In this document: one piece after another, positions 54,116 to 61,598 of the stretch
How positions within the stretch are numbered: position 1 is the stretch's first letter
Layout of the letters: every line of letters begins with the position of its first letter
Assembly: GCF_000753865.1 (NCBI RefSeq)
Contig: NZ_JQFW01000022.1
Coordinates: 80,731 to 144,730, forward strand
Length of the DNA stretch: 64,000 nt
Direction: 5' to 3'
Origin: Alteromonas sp. LOR
GTDB lineage: Bacteria > Pseudomonadota > Gammaproteobacteria > Enterobacterales > Alteromonadaceae
The notes under the pieces: model-generated
Seen by the model: the letters and a program-made list of their open reading frames with translations, nothing else
Told to the model about the DNA's origin: nothing
Database searches by the model: none
Program-made: the position numbers and the translations under genes

Positions 54116-54212
54116 ATTATTTCCCTGTTTATACAAAAAATGGCCACGCTAATAACACCATATCAGCTTGCTTAATGAATGTAATGACTACTCGCCCTTA
54201 TTTGCCAGAAGA

Positions 54213-54295
54213 TTCCAACGGTGTAAAAACTAGCGGGCTTTTCATTAGGAGTGATAATGGCTAAGCCGCTCTGCGAGTCAATGCGCTCGTTATGG
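54213..54295 (-). repeat. Degenerate attC-like site
   Basis: It begins CCATAACGAGCGCATTGACTCGC after the stop of the gene at 54303. It keeps GCGGCTTAGCCATTAT, which matches the GCGGCTGCGCCATTAT core of better sites. The outer core GTTGGAA is a weak R'. It is the leftmost site that I can relate to the others. Confidence 0.35.
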
Positions 54296-54302
54296 GCTGT
54301 AG

Positions 54303-54632
54303 TCAGAACAACAGACCAATAAAGCTATCAATACTCGCTATAAACAATCCAGCAAACAAACCGCAGCTAAACGATCTAGATACTCGCGCCTCCACTTTCT
54401 TCCGTTCAATCTCCGCCACCATCTCATCAACTGAACCTCGTTCTTCTGTGAATTGACATAATTTATATTTGGTTTGTCCGTTTAATGGAACGCAGAACTG
54501 TTTATTGTTCTTAAAAAAGCTTCGTAGATCTGATTGGCTATAGCCAGTTTCTAAGGAGAGTGTAATTATTCCTCGACCCTCTTTACCGGACGATTCCAAA
54601 GCTTCCAAAATTTTGCGAGCTTTTACACTCAT
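54303..54632 (-). CDS. Winged-helix-like protein with a C-terminal membrane anchor
   Basis: This 109-residue protein has a predicted helix-turn-helix N-terminus (KARKILEALESSGKEGRGIITLSLETGYSQSDLRSFFKNNKQFCVPLNGQTKYKL). A charged helix (VDEMVAEIERKKVEARVS) leads to one hydrophobic segment (FSCGLFAGLFIASIDSFIGLLF). Family is not recognised. Only one base lies between its start and the stop of the gene at 54634, so both are probably on one cassette. Confidence 0.55.
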   Translation of the reverse strand: MSVKARKILEALESSGKEGRGIITLSLETGYSQSDLRSFFKNNKQFCVPLNGQTKYKLCQFTEERGSVDEMVAEIERKKVEARVSRSFSCGLFAGLFIASIDSFIGLLF

Positions 54633-54633
54633 A

Positions 54634-55059
54634 TTAACTTCCTGTGTTTATCTGTTGCTTTGTGCGTACAAAATAAGCCTTAGTGCTTGGCTGGTTTAAA
54701 AAGTAAAACTGCAGTGCAAAATACGCAGCCCATAGAATAGCCAATGATAAGTGTGTTATCGAGCCTATTTGAAAAAGTTGGCTGTTGTTAGCGCTAAAGT
54801 GCAAACCAGCATTTAAAGATGGAGGGAGCAATGAAATAATTAGATTTAGGCATATGAGAGCGCTGAACACAGCTGTAGCGAGCATTCCAACCCAAGCTAC
54901 TTTCATTTTAAAATGTAAAGCAAGAGCTAAAAGGATAAACCATATCCCTTGTGCACCGAGATTATCTCGAACTATTCCTAGCCCGATAAGAAAAGCGCCT
55001 ACGAATAAATGACTAAAGACTAACAAGCTTTTTTGAATGGATGCTTCATTGCTCAACAT
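54634..55059 (-). CDS. Four-helix membrane protein
   Basis: This 141-residue protein has four predicted membrane segments (about 10-30, 38-50, 54-78, 104-122). It is not recognised. It shares a likely cassette with the helix-turn-helix anchor protein at 54303. Its start lies just beyond the GTTAGGC core of the site at 55092-55144, as expected for the first gene of a cassette. Confidence 0.55.
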   Translation of the reverse strand: MLSNEASIQKSLLVFSHLFVGAFLIGLGIVRDNLGAQGIWFILLALALHFKMKVAWVGMLATAVFSALICLNLIISLLPPSLNAGLHFSANNSQLFQIGSITHLSLAILWAAYFALQFYFLNQPSTKAYFVRTKQQINTGS

Positions 55060-55091
55060 ATGTTGAATTCCTTTAACAGCAAATTACAGGC

Positions 55092-55144
55092 GCCTAACGG
55101 ACAAAATACGTAATTTATAATATCGAGTGCAGCGAGCGTTAGTG
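55092..55144 (-). repeat. Short attC-like site
   Basis: On the minus strand it reads from CACTAACG at the far end to a perfect R' core CCGTTAGGC. CTAACG and CGTTAG are complementary. At 53 bp it is slightly shorter than the usual attC minimum, and inner arms are weak. Confidence 0.45.
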
Positions 55145-55160
55145 TGATTACTATATACAA

Positions 55161-55418
55161 CTAGTCACCCGAGGAACCGCCGCCACTGCTATCTTGCGGG
55201 CCGCCTCCAAAACTTTTGTGTGCTCTTACTGGCGCATCCTGACTGCGGTTTAACAACCATAACCCAATAGCTCCGAAAAACGGGACTAACCAAACAAAAA
55301 ATATCTGAGCACTTTTCTGAAAGGTTTCTAAATCATCACGACGGCCAAGAAATATAGAAACAACTGTATTGAGTATAATTGCGATTCCAATCGCGGCGTA
55401 CCAAATTTCAAATTCCAT
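55161..55418 (-). CDS. Two-helix membrane protein with Gly/Ser-rich tail
   Basis: This 85-residue protein has hydrophobic segments EIWYAAIGIAIILNTVVSIFL and FFVWLVPFFGAIGLWLL. The cytoplasmic tail ends GGGPQDSSGGGSSGD. The first part recalls phospholipase-D-N-terminal (PLDc_N)-like two-helix proteins, but this is weak. It is a single cassette gene flanked by attC-like sites on both sides. Confidence 0.55.
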   Translation of the reverse strand: MEFEIWYAAIGIAIILNTVVSIFLGRRDDLETFQKSAQIFFVWLVPFFGAIGLWLLNRSQDAPVRAHKSFGGGPQDSSGGGSSGD

Positions 55419-55432
55419 TTAAAATCCCTCTC

Positions 55433-55540
55433 GGCATATTCCCCTTAGATCCCTGGCGCAGGGGAGAGGGCTGTAATGCAAGACAGCCCACTTTATGCAA
55501 CCCATCGAACGAGGTGAGTAAGTCTATTGGGTAGTTATGT
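55433..55540 (-). repeat. attC site with eroded R' core
   Basis: From the right end it begins CATAACTACCCAATAGACTT and continues ACTCACCTCGTTCGATGGG. These align base for base with the 63318 site (CATAACAACCCAATCAACAC). The stop codon of the preceding gene lies in it. At the outer end the expected GTTA core is replaced by GAATATGC, so it is probably no longer recombinogenic. Confidence 0.7.
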
Positions 55541-56003
55541 TTTTTGGGCTTAAAAAAAGCGCGTCGCTTTTACCAATAATATGGTTTGTATTTTTGGATT
55601 TCTTTTGATGTATCGCTACATAAAATTTAAGAGGAAAAACCAACTTACTCAGAGCTTGTTTTGAATAGCCCGCACTCGTTGATAAAGGAGTGTCCCACTT
55701 GACTGATATCGAGCCATTTTTAGCGTCTATATCGCAAGGATTTCTTTTTTTGGATGTAGTGACCAATTCATCTTGAGAATTTGCAAACAAAACTGAGCAC
55801 GTGTATAGCTTAAAAGTATCGTGATAATTAGTTATGCTGTAATCGAATTTCACATCAAGCTGATGTTCATCAGTTCCAACCTCACCAAGTTCCACAACTT
55901 TTATGTTGCTGACTGTCGCTTCGCTATTTTCAATATCCGAGTAATTAATTGATGCGCAACCAGTTAATAACCCTATGAAAACAATTACTAGAAACTTCTT
56001 CAT
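55524..56003 (-). CDS. Putative lipoprotein
   Basis: This 159-residue protein has a signal sequence and lipobox (MKKFLVIVFIGLLTGCASI). The mature part is beta-rich: LDVKFDYSITNYHDTFKLYTCSVLFANSQDELVTTSKKRNPCDI...FVAIHQKKSKNTNHIIGKSDALF. It has two further cysteines. It is not recognised. The C-terminal codons overlap the attC R'' core. It lies 32 bases after the gene at 56036, with no attC between them, so this is a two-gene cassette. Confidence 0.6.
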   Translation of the reverse strand: MKKFLVIVFIGLLTGCASINYSDIENSEATVSNIKVVELGEVGTDEHQLDVKFDYSITNYHDTFKLYTCSVLFANSQDELVTTSKKRNPCDIDAKNGSISVKWDTPLSTSAGYSKQALSKLVFPLKFYVAIHQKKSKNTNHIIGKSDALFLSPKNITTQ

Positions 56004-56035
56004 ATTTTCTTCCTTAAAAATTTTAACTTTAAATT

Positions 56036-56350
56036 TTACTCGCTTGCTCCACGAATCTTTTTATTAGCTACTTCTAGCATTATGAGTACCTCACATGGCG
56101 AGTATTGTTCAAGCAGAGAAACAGATCTATAGTTTATCCACTCTGATATAGGGTCAAATTTATCTTTTCTTTTAAATGTAAGCTCTTTGAGCTGTACCAG
56201 ACATTCACCCTGGAGCTTCGCACTCCCTATTTTGTCTTCGCTAAGCCCAAAACCTTGGTGGTTTTTCGCAACATCTTTATACATGTCAGATATTGCAAAC
56301 GAACTATAACAAGCAACAGTACCTAAGAATAAATAGGTAATCAGTTTCAT
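56036..56350 (-). CDS. Small secreted hypothetical protein
   Basis: This 104-residue protein has a signal peptide (MKLITYLFLGTVACYSSFAISD). The mature part contains two cysteines (GECLVQL, YSPCEVL), which could form a disulfide. It is not recognised. It is the first gene of the cassette shared with the lipoprotein at 55524; its start lies about 20 bases inside the attC boundary. Confidence 0.55.
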   Translation of the reverse strand: MKLITYLFLGTVACYSSFAISDMYKDVAKNHQGFGLSEDKIGSAKLQGECLVQLKELTFKRKDKFDPISEWINYRSVSLLEQYSPCEVLIMLEVANKKIRGASE

Positions 56351-56370
56351 CGGTTACTGCCTATATTGGT

Positions 56371-56478
56371 AAATAACTTTCAAATAAAGGACGATAACGG
56401 GTAGGGCATAGTAGCCAAGCTGCCCCGTATGTATGCGCCTCAGCGAAAGAAGCCAAAGCTTTTAGTGACTTGTTAAAC
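56371..56478 (-). repeat. attC site (108 bp)
   Basis: The minus strand runs from GTTTAACAAGTCACTAAAAG to CTTTATTTGAAAGTTATTT. The middle has CGCTGAGGCGCATACATACGGGGCAGCTTGGCTACTATGCCC, the pattern of the main site family. The distance from the previous stop codon is 136 bp, unusually long; that gap holds no gene that I can see. Confidence 0.75.
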
Positions 56479-56613
56479 ACGCGTTATTTAATACCCCGTT
56501 TAACAATAGGCTTGCTAAAGAAACTAAAAGCAAAGACCCTAGAATGAATAATGAACAGTGCCAATACACAAAAAGCTGCTTGTGCAATAAACACTTTTGG
56601 GCTTGCTGATGCA

Positions 56614-56898
56614 CTATTCTTTATCGGTGGCTGTTTTGATTATCGCCAACCTGTACCCGTTAAACTTTTTACTGAGAACAGTTTTGAGTGTAAATATGCC
56701 GAAGAAGGTGCCTATGCAAATGCCAATTAATTGAGACCAGGCGAGCATCCCACTTGAATCAATGCCCATAACTGCAATCACTATGCCACCCAAAAAACCA
56801 AACAGAAAAGCTGAAGGAATTGTCCAAGCTAGCGCTCTCCAACACCAACTCCACCAAATTTTAATCGCCCATATCCATGTAACTTGTATTTCTTCCAT
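56614..56898 (-). CDS. Two-helix membrane protein
   Basis: This 94-residue protein has a tryptophan-rich N-terminus (TWIWAIKIWWSWCWRALAW) and two hydrophobic segments (TIPSAFLFGFLGGIVIAVMG and WSQLIGICIGTFFGIFTLKTVL). It is not recognised. It is a single cassette gene. Confidence 0.55.
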   Translation of the reverse strand: MEEIQVTWIWAIKIWWSWCWRALAWTIPSAFLFGFLGGIVIAVMGIDSSGMLAWSQLIGICIGTFFGIFTLKTVLSKKFNGYRLAIIKTATDKE

Positions 56899-57022
56899 TT
56901 ATTTCTCTCTAATGAAAACAGCCGCGCATATAATACCCCAAAGCACCGGCAAAAATTTGCTGGCTATAAATACGGGGCACACGCCCAGCCAGCGAGTTTG
57001 TTGCAGGCCACACAGTGGCCTT

Positions 57023-57110
57023 AGCTAATTGGTCAAACTTGGTTGGCTAAAATTAACGAAGAAGCAGCGAAAAGCCAACTCAATTTTGTCTAGATTTAAC
57101 CGCTTTTTAT
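57023..57110 (-). repeat. attC-like site of the VCR-like type
   Basis: On the minus strand GTTGGCTTTTCGCTGCTTCT and TTTAGCCAAC form long arms, near-identical in plan to the site at 57947. The outer core is a poor ATTAGCT. The next 90 bases on its left (56930-57020, with CTCGCTGGCTGGGCGTGTGCCCCG) also recall attC sequence and may be a second, eroded site. Confidence 0.55.
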
Positions 57111-57907
57111 ATGCCGAGCTTTTGTTGGTGCTGAAATAATCCTTTAAGGGAATTATAGAGTCCGGCCGCCATAGTAAAGTCATGACCCTCATGTTCAAAC
57201 TCATCAAATCGCACATTAAAATCAATATTACGATTTCTTAAAATTGTTTGAGCTAGGGAGTCATAAACTTGTCGCATCTCGCCACTTTCACTACCTATAC
57301 CCATATAAAGATAATTTTGAATATGTTTGGCTGTGGTGACATATTTTTTTGTAGCTTGAGATGTTTCTCGCTCTCCCCACCACACAGCAGGACTGAATGC
57401 TAAATGCCCCTGAAATAAATTAGGACGAGATTGGAAGCTATGAATAACCAAAAGACCCGCAATTGAATGCCCTGCAATCACATTATGGTCATTAGTTCGG
57501 TATCTTTTATTTATTTCTGGAATAAGCTCAGTCTCTAAAAAATCCAAAAATTTATCACCACCACCGCCTTCTCCAACAGGCCCTCTTGGACCTCTGTTGA
57601 CTGTGGGCGCAAAATCTCTCAAACGGTTACTGCTAGTAACGCCGACAATAATGTGTTCATTTGAGCCTTTAGATAAATGTAGCCTTTGCAGCATTCCATT
57701 AACCAGCTCACCATTGGTTTCACCATCTAGAACAAATAAAACCGGATATTTTTTTGTTGTATCTGACTTATAGGATGGCGGCAACGCTACAATTATATTT
57801 GGTGTCTCTACCATATTTGTTGATTGGGGAATTTTCATGCTTACGAAACTCGACGCATTAATTCCGATTGAAAAGAAGGCTGTAAGTACTAAAAAAACAA
57901 TTTTCAA
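57107..57907 (-). CDS. Secreted alpha/beta-hydrolase esterase (Fes/esterase-D-like)
   Basis: This 266-residue exported hydrolase has a signal peptide (MKIVFLVLTAFFSIGINA). The fold shows TPNIIVALPPSYKSDTTKKYPVLFVLDGETN and HIIVGVTSSNRLRDFAPT. The nucleophile elbow is VIAGHSIAGLLVIHSF and the catalytic histidine is in EHEGHDFTMA. The family covers siderophore esterases, S-formylglutathione hydrolases and mycolyl-transferase-like proteins. A Gly-rich loop (RGPVGEGGGGDKF) precedes the nucleophile. It is the only clear enzyme in the cassettes. The stop codon overlaps the attC. Confidence 0.8.
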   Translation of the reverse strand: MKIVFLVLTAFFSIGINASSFVSMKIPQSTNMVETPNIIVALPPSYKSDTTKKYPVLFVLDGETNGELVNGMLQRLHLSKGSNEHIIVGVTSSNRLRDFAPTVNRGPRGPVGEGGGGDKFLDFLETELIPEINKRYRTNDHNVIAGHSIAGLLVIHSFQSRPNLFQGHLAFSPAVWWGERETSQATKKYVTTAKHIQNYLYMGIGSESGEMRQVYDSLAQTILRNRNIDFNVRFDEFEHEGHDFTMAAGLYNSLKGLFQHQQKLGI

Positions 57908-57946
57908 AATCTAAAACTCCGTTTCTGGCTGAAATTTTTAAAGTGC

Positions 57947-58044
57947 TTATAACGCCTACTAAGAGGCAAATAAAAGTTGGTTAAAATATGTGACGAAGGA
58001 GCAAAAACCAACTGTTAATTGTCCTTTTGAGTGACTTGTTATGT
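57947..58044 (-). repeat. attC site of the VCR-like type (98 bp)
   Basis: The minus strand runs from ACATAACAAGTCACTCAAAA to GCCTCTTAGTAGGCGTTATAA. The arms are GTTGGTTTTTGCTCC and TTTTAACCAAC. These features match well-known attC sites of Vibrio, Shewanella and Pseudoalteromonas superintegrons as I remember them. This is the clearest single site for identifying the array. Confidence 0.88.
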
Positions 58045-58049
58045 GTATT

Positions 58050-58727
58050 TTACACTGAACCAAATATTTCCAATTTATTGGTATCAAGATCGAAAGTAGA
58101 TAAAACCTTAGATTTAACTGAATAAATAAGTTTAACTCCTTCTTTAAGCACCACTTTACCCAGTAGCTGATTAAACAGCCACTCCCTAGGCATAGATTCA
58201 GCAATGATTGAGTCTTGAACCAATGTGCCACATTTATAAATTTTTTGCGTTAGTTGAAAAGTATTCAATTGATGATGACACTCAATTATGCAAGTGACTT
58301 CTTTTCGCTTCCAAGTTTTTTCAATATGAACCCATTCGCTTTTGAAACCAACGGATTTAAACTTTTCTATGGCATAAAACACTTCTGTTTTAGGTAACTC
58401 AGTATATTTTTCAGCAACCTCAAAACCATGTTTTAGAATATTCTCGAAAGCTAAATATTTTTCATCATCTGAGTGAATGAAACATCCTAAATCTAGTGAG
58501 ATATTAACATAGGCAATTGCAGGGTCTTTTGCCTGCCTATACTCAGTTTCTATTGGAGATTTAGAGCAATTTATAACTAGTCTTGAAAATTCACTACGAA
58601 AGTTAAGTGGATATAAGAGCCTTTCAATGAAATGAACCATAGATCTAGAATTTACAATTACAGTTTTTTGTTCTTCTTCGGTGTACGTACTATCTAAAAC
58701 TAATTGAATATCCCAAAATCGAGTCAT
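58050..58727 (-). CDS. Hypothetical cassette protein
   Basis: This soluble protein of 225 residues starts at MTRFWDIQLVLDSTYTEEEQ. A longer frame to 58838 would only translate the attC, so it is rejected. Features: a hydrophilic alpha/beta pattern, a basic run (HIEKTWKRKEVTCIIECHHQ) and two closely spaced histidines. It is not recognised. It sits between two good attC sites. Confidence 0.6.
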   Translation of the reverse strand: MTRFWDIQLVLDSTYTEEEQKTVIVNSRSMVHFIERLLYPLNFRSEFSRLVINCSKSPIETEYRQAKDPAIAYVNISLDLGCFIHSDDEKYLAFENILKHGFEVAEKYTELPKTEVFYAIEKFKSVGFKSEWVHIEKTWKRKEVTCIIECHHQLNTFQLTQKIYKCGTLVQDSIIAESMPREWLFNQLLGKVVLKEGVKLIYSVKSKVLSTFDLDTNKLEIFGSV

Positions 58728-58747
58728 ACTCACAACTTTCCTAATAC

Positions 58748-58861
58748 ACATAACTTTCCAATAAGGGGCGCAGACATGTGGGGCATAATAGCCGAAGGCG
58801 CGCCATGTTTGTGTCCCAGTGTGCCCGCTCTTTGGCACACGACTTGAGCGTTTTGTTAGGC
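58748..58861 (-). repeat. attC site (114 bp)
   Basis: The minus strand runs from GCCTAACAAAACGCTCAAGT to GCGCCCCTTATTGGAAAGTTATG. TAACAAAACGCTCAAG and GCGCCCCTTA are very close to the Vibrio cholerae repeat. The stop codon of the gene at 58856 lies in the R'' core. Confidence 0.88.
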
Positions 58862-59473
58862 ACGTGCTTCAACGTCCTTTAGTCTGATAAATGCCAAAAT
58901 GAATATTATTGCCATAATATCTATGCCAAAAGTCTGAAGTGGTAGCGTTTCCGTGAATTTGTAAAAATTAAAACCAGGAGAAAACTGAGCATCGAATCCT
59001 AGTGAAAATTCCTGTCCCCAACTTAGGACGATGTTGATATAACCAAGCCCAGCATAATTTATATAGAAAGAACCAAGATTTAAACTAACGACTTGAAGAA
59101 TCTGATTTAGTATAGAAAGCCAATACCATTTCGTTAAAAGTTTGATTGCCGTTATACCAGCAATCGCATTTAACACAATTAGAGGAATGGCAATTGAGAC
59201 AGTAAGAACAGTGACACCTTGTCCAAAAATTCCGCTATATATAATCAGAAGACTCAATACTATTGCCGCGCCAATTTGAAAGTAACCTACCGTTGTTACT
59301 TTTAGCTTATCTAGATCATATTCTTTGGCTTCATTTTTAGCACTAAACTGCGCTATTTCCTGTTGCCTTAGGTCTAACTCTTTCAGGAACGCCGGATAAT
59401 TTTGTGATTCTGGGTCAATATTTTTTTGGACGTCCAAAAGATCATCTGTTGAGTATTTTGAATAGTCGACCAA
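58856..59473 (-). CDS. Polytopic membrane cassette protein
   Basis: This 205-residue protein has a cytoplasmic N-terminus of about 58 residues (YSKYSTDDLLDVQKNIDPESQNYPAFLKELDLRQQEIAQF) with a helix-rich pattern, then four or five membrane helices. The segment YWLSILNQILQVVSLNLGSFYINYAGLGYINIVLSWGQE resembles the neighbour at 59557. It is not a named family that I recognise. Stop codon is inside the attC. Confidence 0.6.
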   Translation of the reverse strand: MVDYSKYSTDDLLDVQKNIDPESQNYPAFLKELDLRQQEIAQFSAKNEAKEYDLDKLKVTTVGYFQIGAAIVLSLLIIYSGIFGQGVTVLTVSIAIPLIVLNAIAGITAIKLLTKWYWLSILNQILQVVSLNLGSFYINYAGLGYINIVLSWGQEFSLGFDAQFSPGFNFYKFTETLPLQTFGIDIMAIIFILAFIRLKDVEARA

Positions 59474-59493
59474 TTTAAAAACTCCTTTTAAGT

Positions 59494-59562
59494 GCCTAAC
59501 ACCGTTTTAAGCAGTGGGACGGCGCTCTTCCGGCACATCCGTCTTCAAAACTTTTGTTAGAT
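59494..59562 (-). repeat. Short attC site (69 bp)
   Basis: The minus strand runs from ATCTAACAAAAGTTTTGAAG to CTTAAAACGGTGTTAGGC. The R' core GTTAGGC is a perfect GTTRRRY. GTTTTGAAG and CTTAAAAC, and GACGG with CCGTC, form the arms. It is a different size class from the other sites. Confidence 0.85.
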
Positions 59563-59961
59563 TTCGTCAACATTATTCATTACCTTGTAGAGTAAAACTG
59601 ACATAAATATTGCGAACAAATTCAATGTTATAGTCACGCTACCAATCGACCAAGATATGAGAAGCGTAAACCCTAGGCTTAAGTAAAACGAGAAATTCAA
59701 CGTCTCAAAACTAACAATCTGTAAAATATATATCCAAAATGCTACCTTTATTGACTTTAAACTCCCTCTATAAATCTTAAAGGCGATAAATAAATTTACT
59801 AATACCCCAATCGGAATGAAGAACGCCATTAATAAGACAAGCGGTTCGATGTTTTCATGGTCTGCAAAAATGAGAACCGTAGTCCCCAGTAAAGACGCAC
59901 TTAAAATACTCGAAATAACTAGAGCAACCACTGCTACTTTACTGTACTTATTTTTCTCCAT
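59557..59961 (-). CDS. Four-helix membrane cassette protein
   Basis: This 134-residue protein starts at MEKNKYSKVAVVALVISSIL; the longer frame to 60054 only reads through the attC. It has four helices. The part AFWIYILQIVSFETLNFSFYLSLGFTLLISWSIG...LNLFAIFMSVLLYKV resembles the gene at 58856 (ILQ-VS, FY, G, SW in the same order). It lacks that protein's soluble N-terminus. The stop codon overlaps the attC. Confidence 0.6.
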   Translation of the reverse strand: MEKNKYSKVAVVALVISSILSASLLGTTVLIFADHENIEPLVLLMAFFIPIGVLVNLFIAFKIYRGSLKSIKVAFWIYILQIVSFETLNFSFYLSLGFTLLISWSIGSVTITLNLFAIFMSVLLYKVMNNVDEI

Positions 59962-59988
59962 AAAAATTAAACATCCTTTTAGCGAGAA

Positions 59989-60104
59989 ATCTAACATCCC
60001 ACTAAGGGGCGATAACACATCGGCTAAAATTAGGAGCGAAGTGACGCAGCCCATGTGGTAGCGTCCCAGCGAGCGAAGCGAGAGCCTTGAGTAGTCTGTT
60101 ATAA
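59989..60104 (-). repeat. attC site (116 bp)
   Basis: The minus strand runs from TTATAACAGACTACTCAAGG to ATCGCCCCTTAGTGGGATGTTAGAT. GTTAGAT is a perfect GTTRRRY core. Inner arms include CTCGCTTCGCTCGCTGGGACGC. Confidence 0.88.
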
Positions 60105-60113
60105 ACCCGATCT

Positions 60114-61007
60114 CTATTTATTTTTTTGAAAATCATACTGAGCTTTTACATCATCTAACAAATATTTAGCATCGCTAACTATCAGTTGTTGGGCCTCACT
60201 CGATTTCAATTCAAAAACATTTTCAATGCCTTCGTCGTACAAGTGATTTAATTCACGGTCATCACAAGTTTTAATCCATCTTCCTTGGCCTAAAGCCGTA
60301 ACTTGCTCGTTGGGTTGCAAAACCCCTTCTTCAAATTTTAAATCTTCAGCATAGACTCCAATAAACCGCTTTGGCTCAGTGCCTATAGACTGTAACGCCA
60401 ACACACGGTTTTCGTTTTCCTCTGTTGTCAGAAACCCACCCCTATCTTTCATGTAAGTACTCTCATCATGCACTTTATCTAAGTGTACAATTACCTTAGC
60501 CTCATCTGTGCGGATTAGAGCCAGAGCATCTTCACACTTTATTAAGAAGGGTTTCGAAGTTTCTACATATTTTGAAGTTTGCCACGCTTCCTCTGTCCTA
60601 GACTTAGCATTAACTCTTTGCACCTTTTCTGAAAATTTGAACGTGTAAGCTGAACATTCTCGTTGAGTCAATGGGGCAATTAGTGGCTGAGCCAAAGAAA
60701 CAAGATTCCCTTGAATACGCACAATATCATTATCTCTACAGTTGGATATTTTAGATCTTGCCTTCTGTTTAAACGTTCTAATTAGCTTTCCTTTACCCCA
60801 AAAAAAAGAATAGGTCTTTAGGAGTAACATAGGTATCAAAACAACTCCGCTAAGGAGAAGTAACCATCGATTAAGTTCAGATGCCCATAGATTTCCAAAC
60901 CACTCGGAATGCTCCGAAAGCTCCCAACCTCCAAACGCAAGCAGAAAAAACAATCCAAAGCCTAAGAACATACCCAAGTAATGTCGTACGGTTTCGTTAA
61001 CTTTCAA
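60114..61007 (-). CDS. GIDE/MULAN-like domain membrane protein
   Basis: This 297-residue protein has two N-terminal helices (about 12-30 and 46-68). It continues with IVRIQGNLVSLAQPLIAPLTQRECSAYTFKFSEKV near residues 95-130, and a C-terminal VLQPNEQVTALGQGRW at about 238-253. This is the layout of the prokaryotic GIDE (beside-a-membrane) domain. The domain is shared with the eukaryotic MULAN/MAPL ligase but has no RING finger here. Family assignment is by pattern memory. Its role in bacteria is not settled. It is a single large cassette gene. Confidence 0.7.
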   Translation of the reverse strand: MKVNETVRHYLGMFLGFGLFFLLAFGGWELSEHSEWFGNLWASELNRWLLLLSGVVLIPMLLLKTYSFFWGKGKLIRTFKQKARSKISNCRDNDIVRIQGNLVSLAQPLIAPLTQRECSAYTFKFSEKVQRVNAKSRTEEAWQTSKYVETSKPFLIKCEDALALIRTDEAKVIVHLDKVHDESTYMKDRGGFLTTEENENRVLALQSIGTEPKRFIGVYAEDLKFEEGVLQPNEQVTALGQGRWIKTCDDRELNHLYDEGIENVFELKSSEAQQLIVSDAKYLLDDVKAQYDFQKNK

Positions 61008-61049
61008 ATACAGTCCTTCTTAAATGAATCGGAATAATTCCCTTAGGGT

Positions 61050-61158
61050 TTATAACTTTTAAATAAGAGGCGCTGGCACGTAGGGCATAATGGCGAAGCC
61101 GCCCTGCGTGTATGCGTCCCAGCCCGCGAAGCGGGCGAACTTAATTTTTTTGTTATAC
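61050..61158 (-). repeat. attC site (109 bp)
   Basis: The minus strand runs from GTATAACAAAAAAATTAAGT to GCGCCTCTTATTTAAAAGTTATAA. The loop arms hold GCCCGCTTCGCGGGCTGGGACGC. It is nearly identical to the site at 63863 over most of its length. Confidence 0.88.
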
Positions 61159-61165
61159 GCCATAC

Positions 61166-61465
61166 CTAAAGCTTCAATTCTTCATCTACCGGATCTTGGT
61201 AAGTAATAACGCTAAATCTGTTCTCTTTAGCATAGTTAAAGGCTTGCTGAAGCAAAGGTTTTGTGATTTCTGCATCACTAGCCACTTTTCCAGTTTTTTT
61301 AACGTCAATTTCATTCCAGCCCAAATCGCCAAGATAAAGCGCAACATCCTCGATTATTTCTTTTAAATTCTCATCTCTGGAAAACATATTAAATGCATAC
61401 CGTTTTCCCTTTTCGAAACGTCCATTTTCTTCTGTAAACTCAGCTGTTCCGTGTAATAAAAGCAT
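61166..61465 (-). CDS. Small soluble cassette protein
   Basis: This 99-residue acidic protein (MLLLHGTAEFTEENGRFEKGKRYAFNMFSRDENLKEIIEDVALYLGDLGWNEIDVKKTGKVASDAEITKPLLQQAFNYAKENRFSVITYQDPVDEELKL) has an alternating alpha/beta pattern. It is not recognised. It lies between a good attC and the attC that holds the IS element. Confidence 0.6.
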   Translation of the reverse strand: MLLLHGTAEFTEENGRFEKGKRYAFNMFSRDENLKEIIEDVALYLGDLGWNEIDVKKTGKVASDAEITKPLLQQAFNYAKENRFSVITYQDPVDEELKL

Positions 61466-61598
61466 CAGGTATCAATCTCTGGCGTATAACTTTGAGCTAA
61501 GGGGCACAAACGTAATGCGAAAATAAGCGAAGCTCGCATTGCGTTTGTGTCCCAGGAGAGTTCCCCCACAAAAGTGGACACTCGTTTTAATTGTTAAG

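Noticed and set aside
56930..57022. A second attC next to the one at 57023
   Set aside because: It shares CTCGCTGGCTGGGCGTGTG with the main family but lacks paired cores; listed only as a remark under the neighbouring site.
57959..58231. 90-codon frame across the attC at 57947
   Set aside because: It overlaps the 3' end of the gene at 58050 and reads through the recombination site, so it is not a likely gene.
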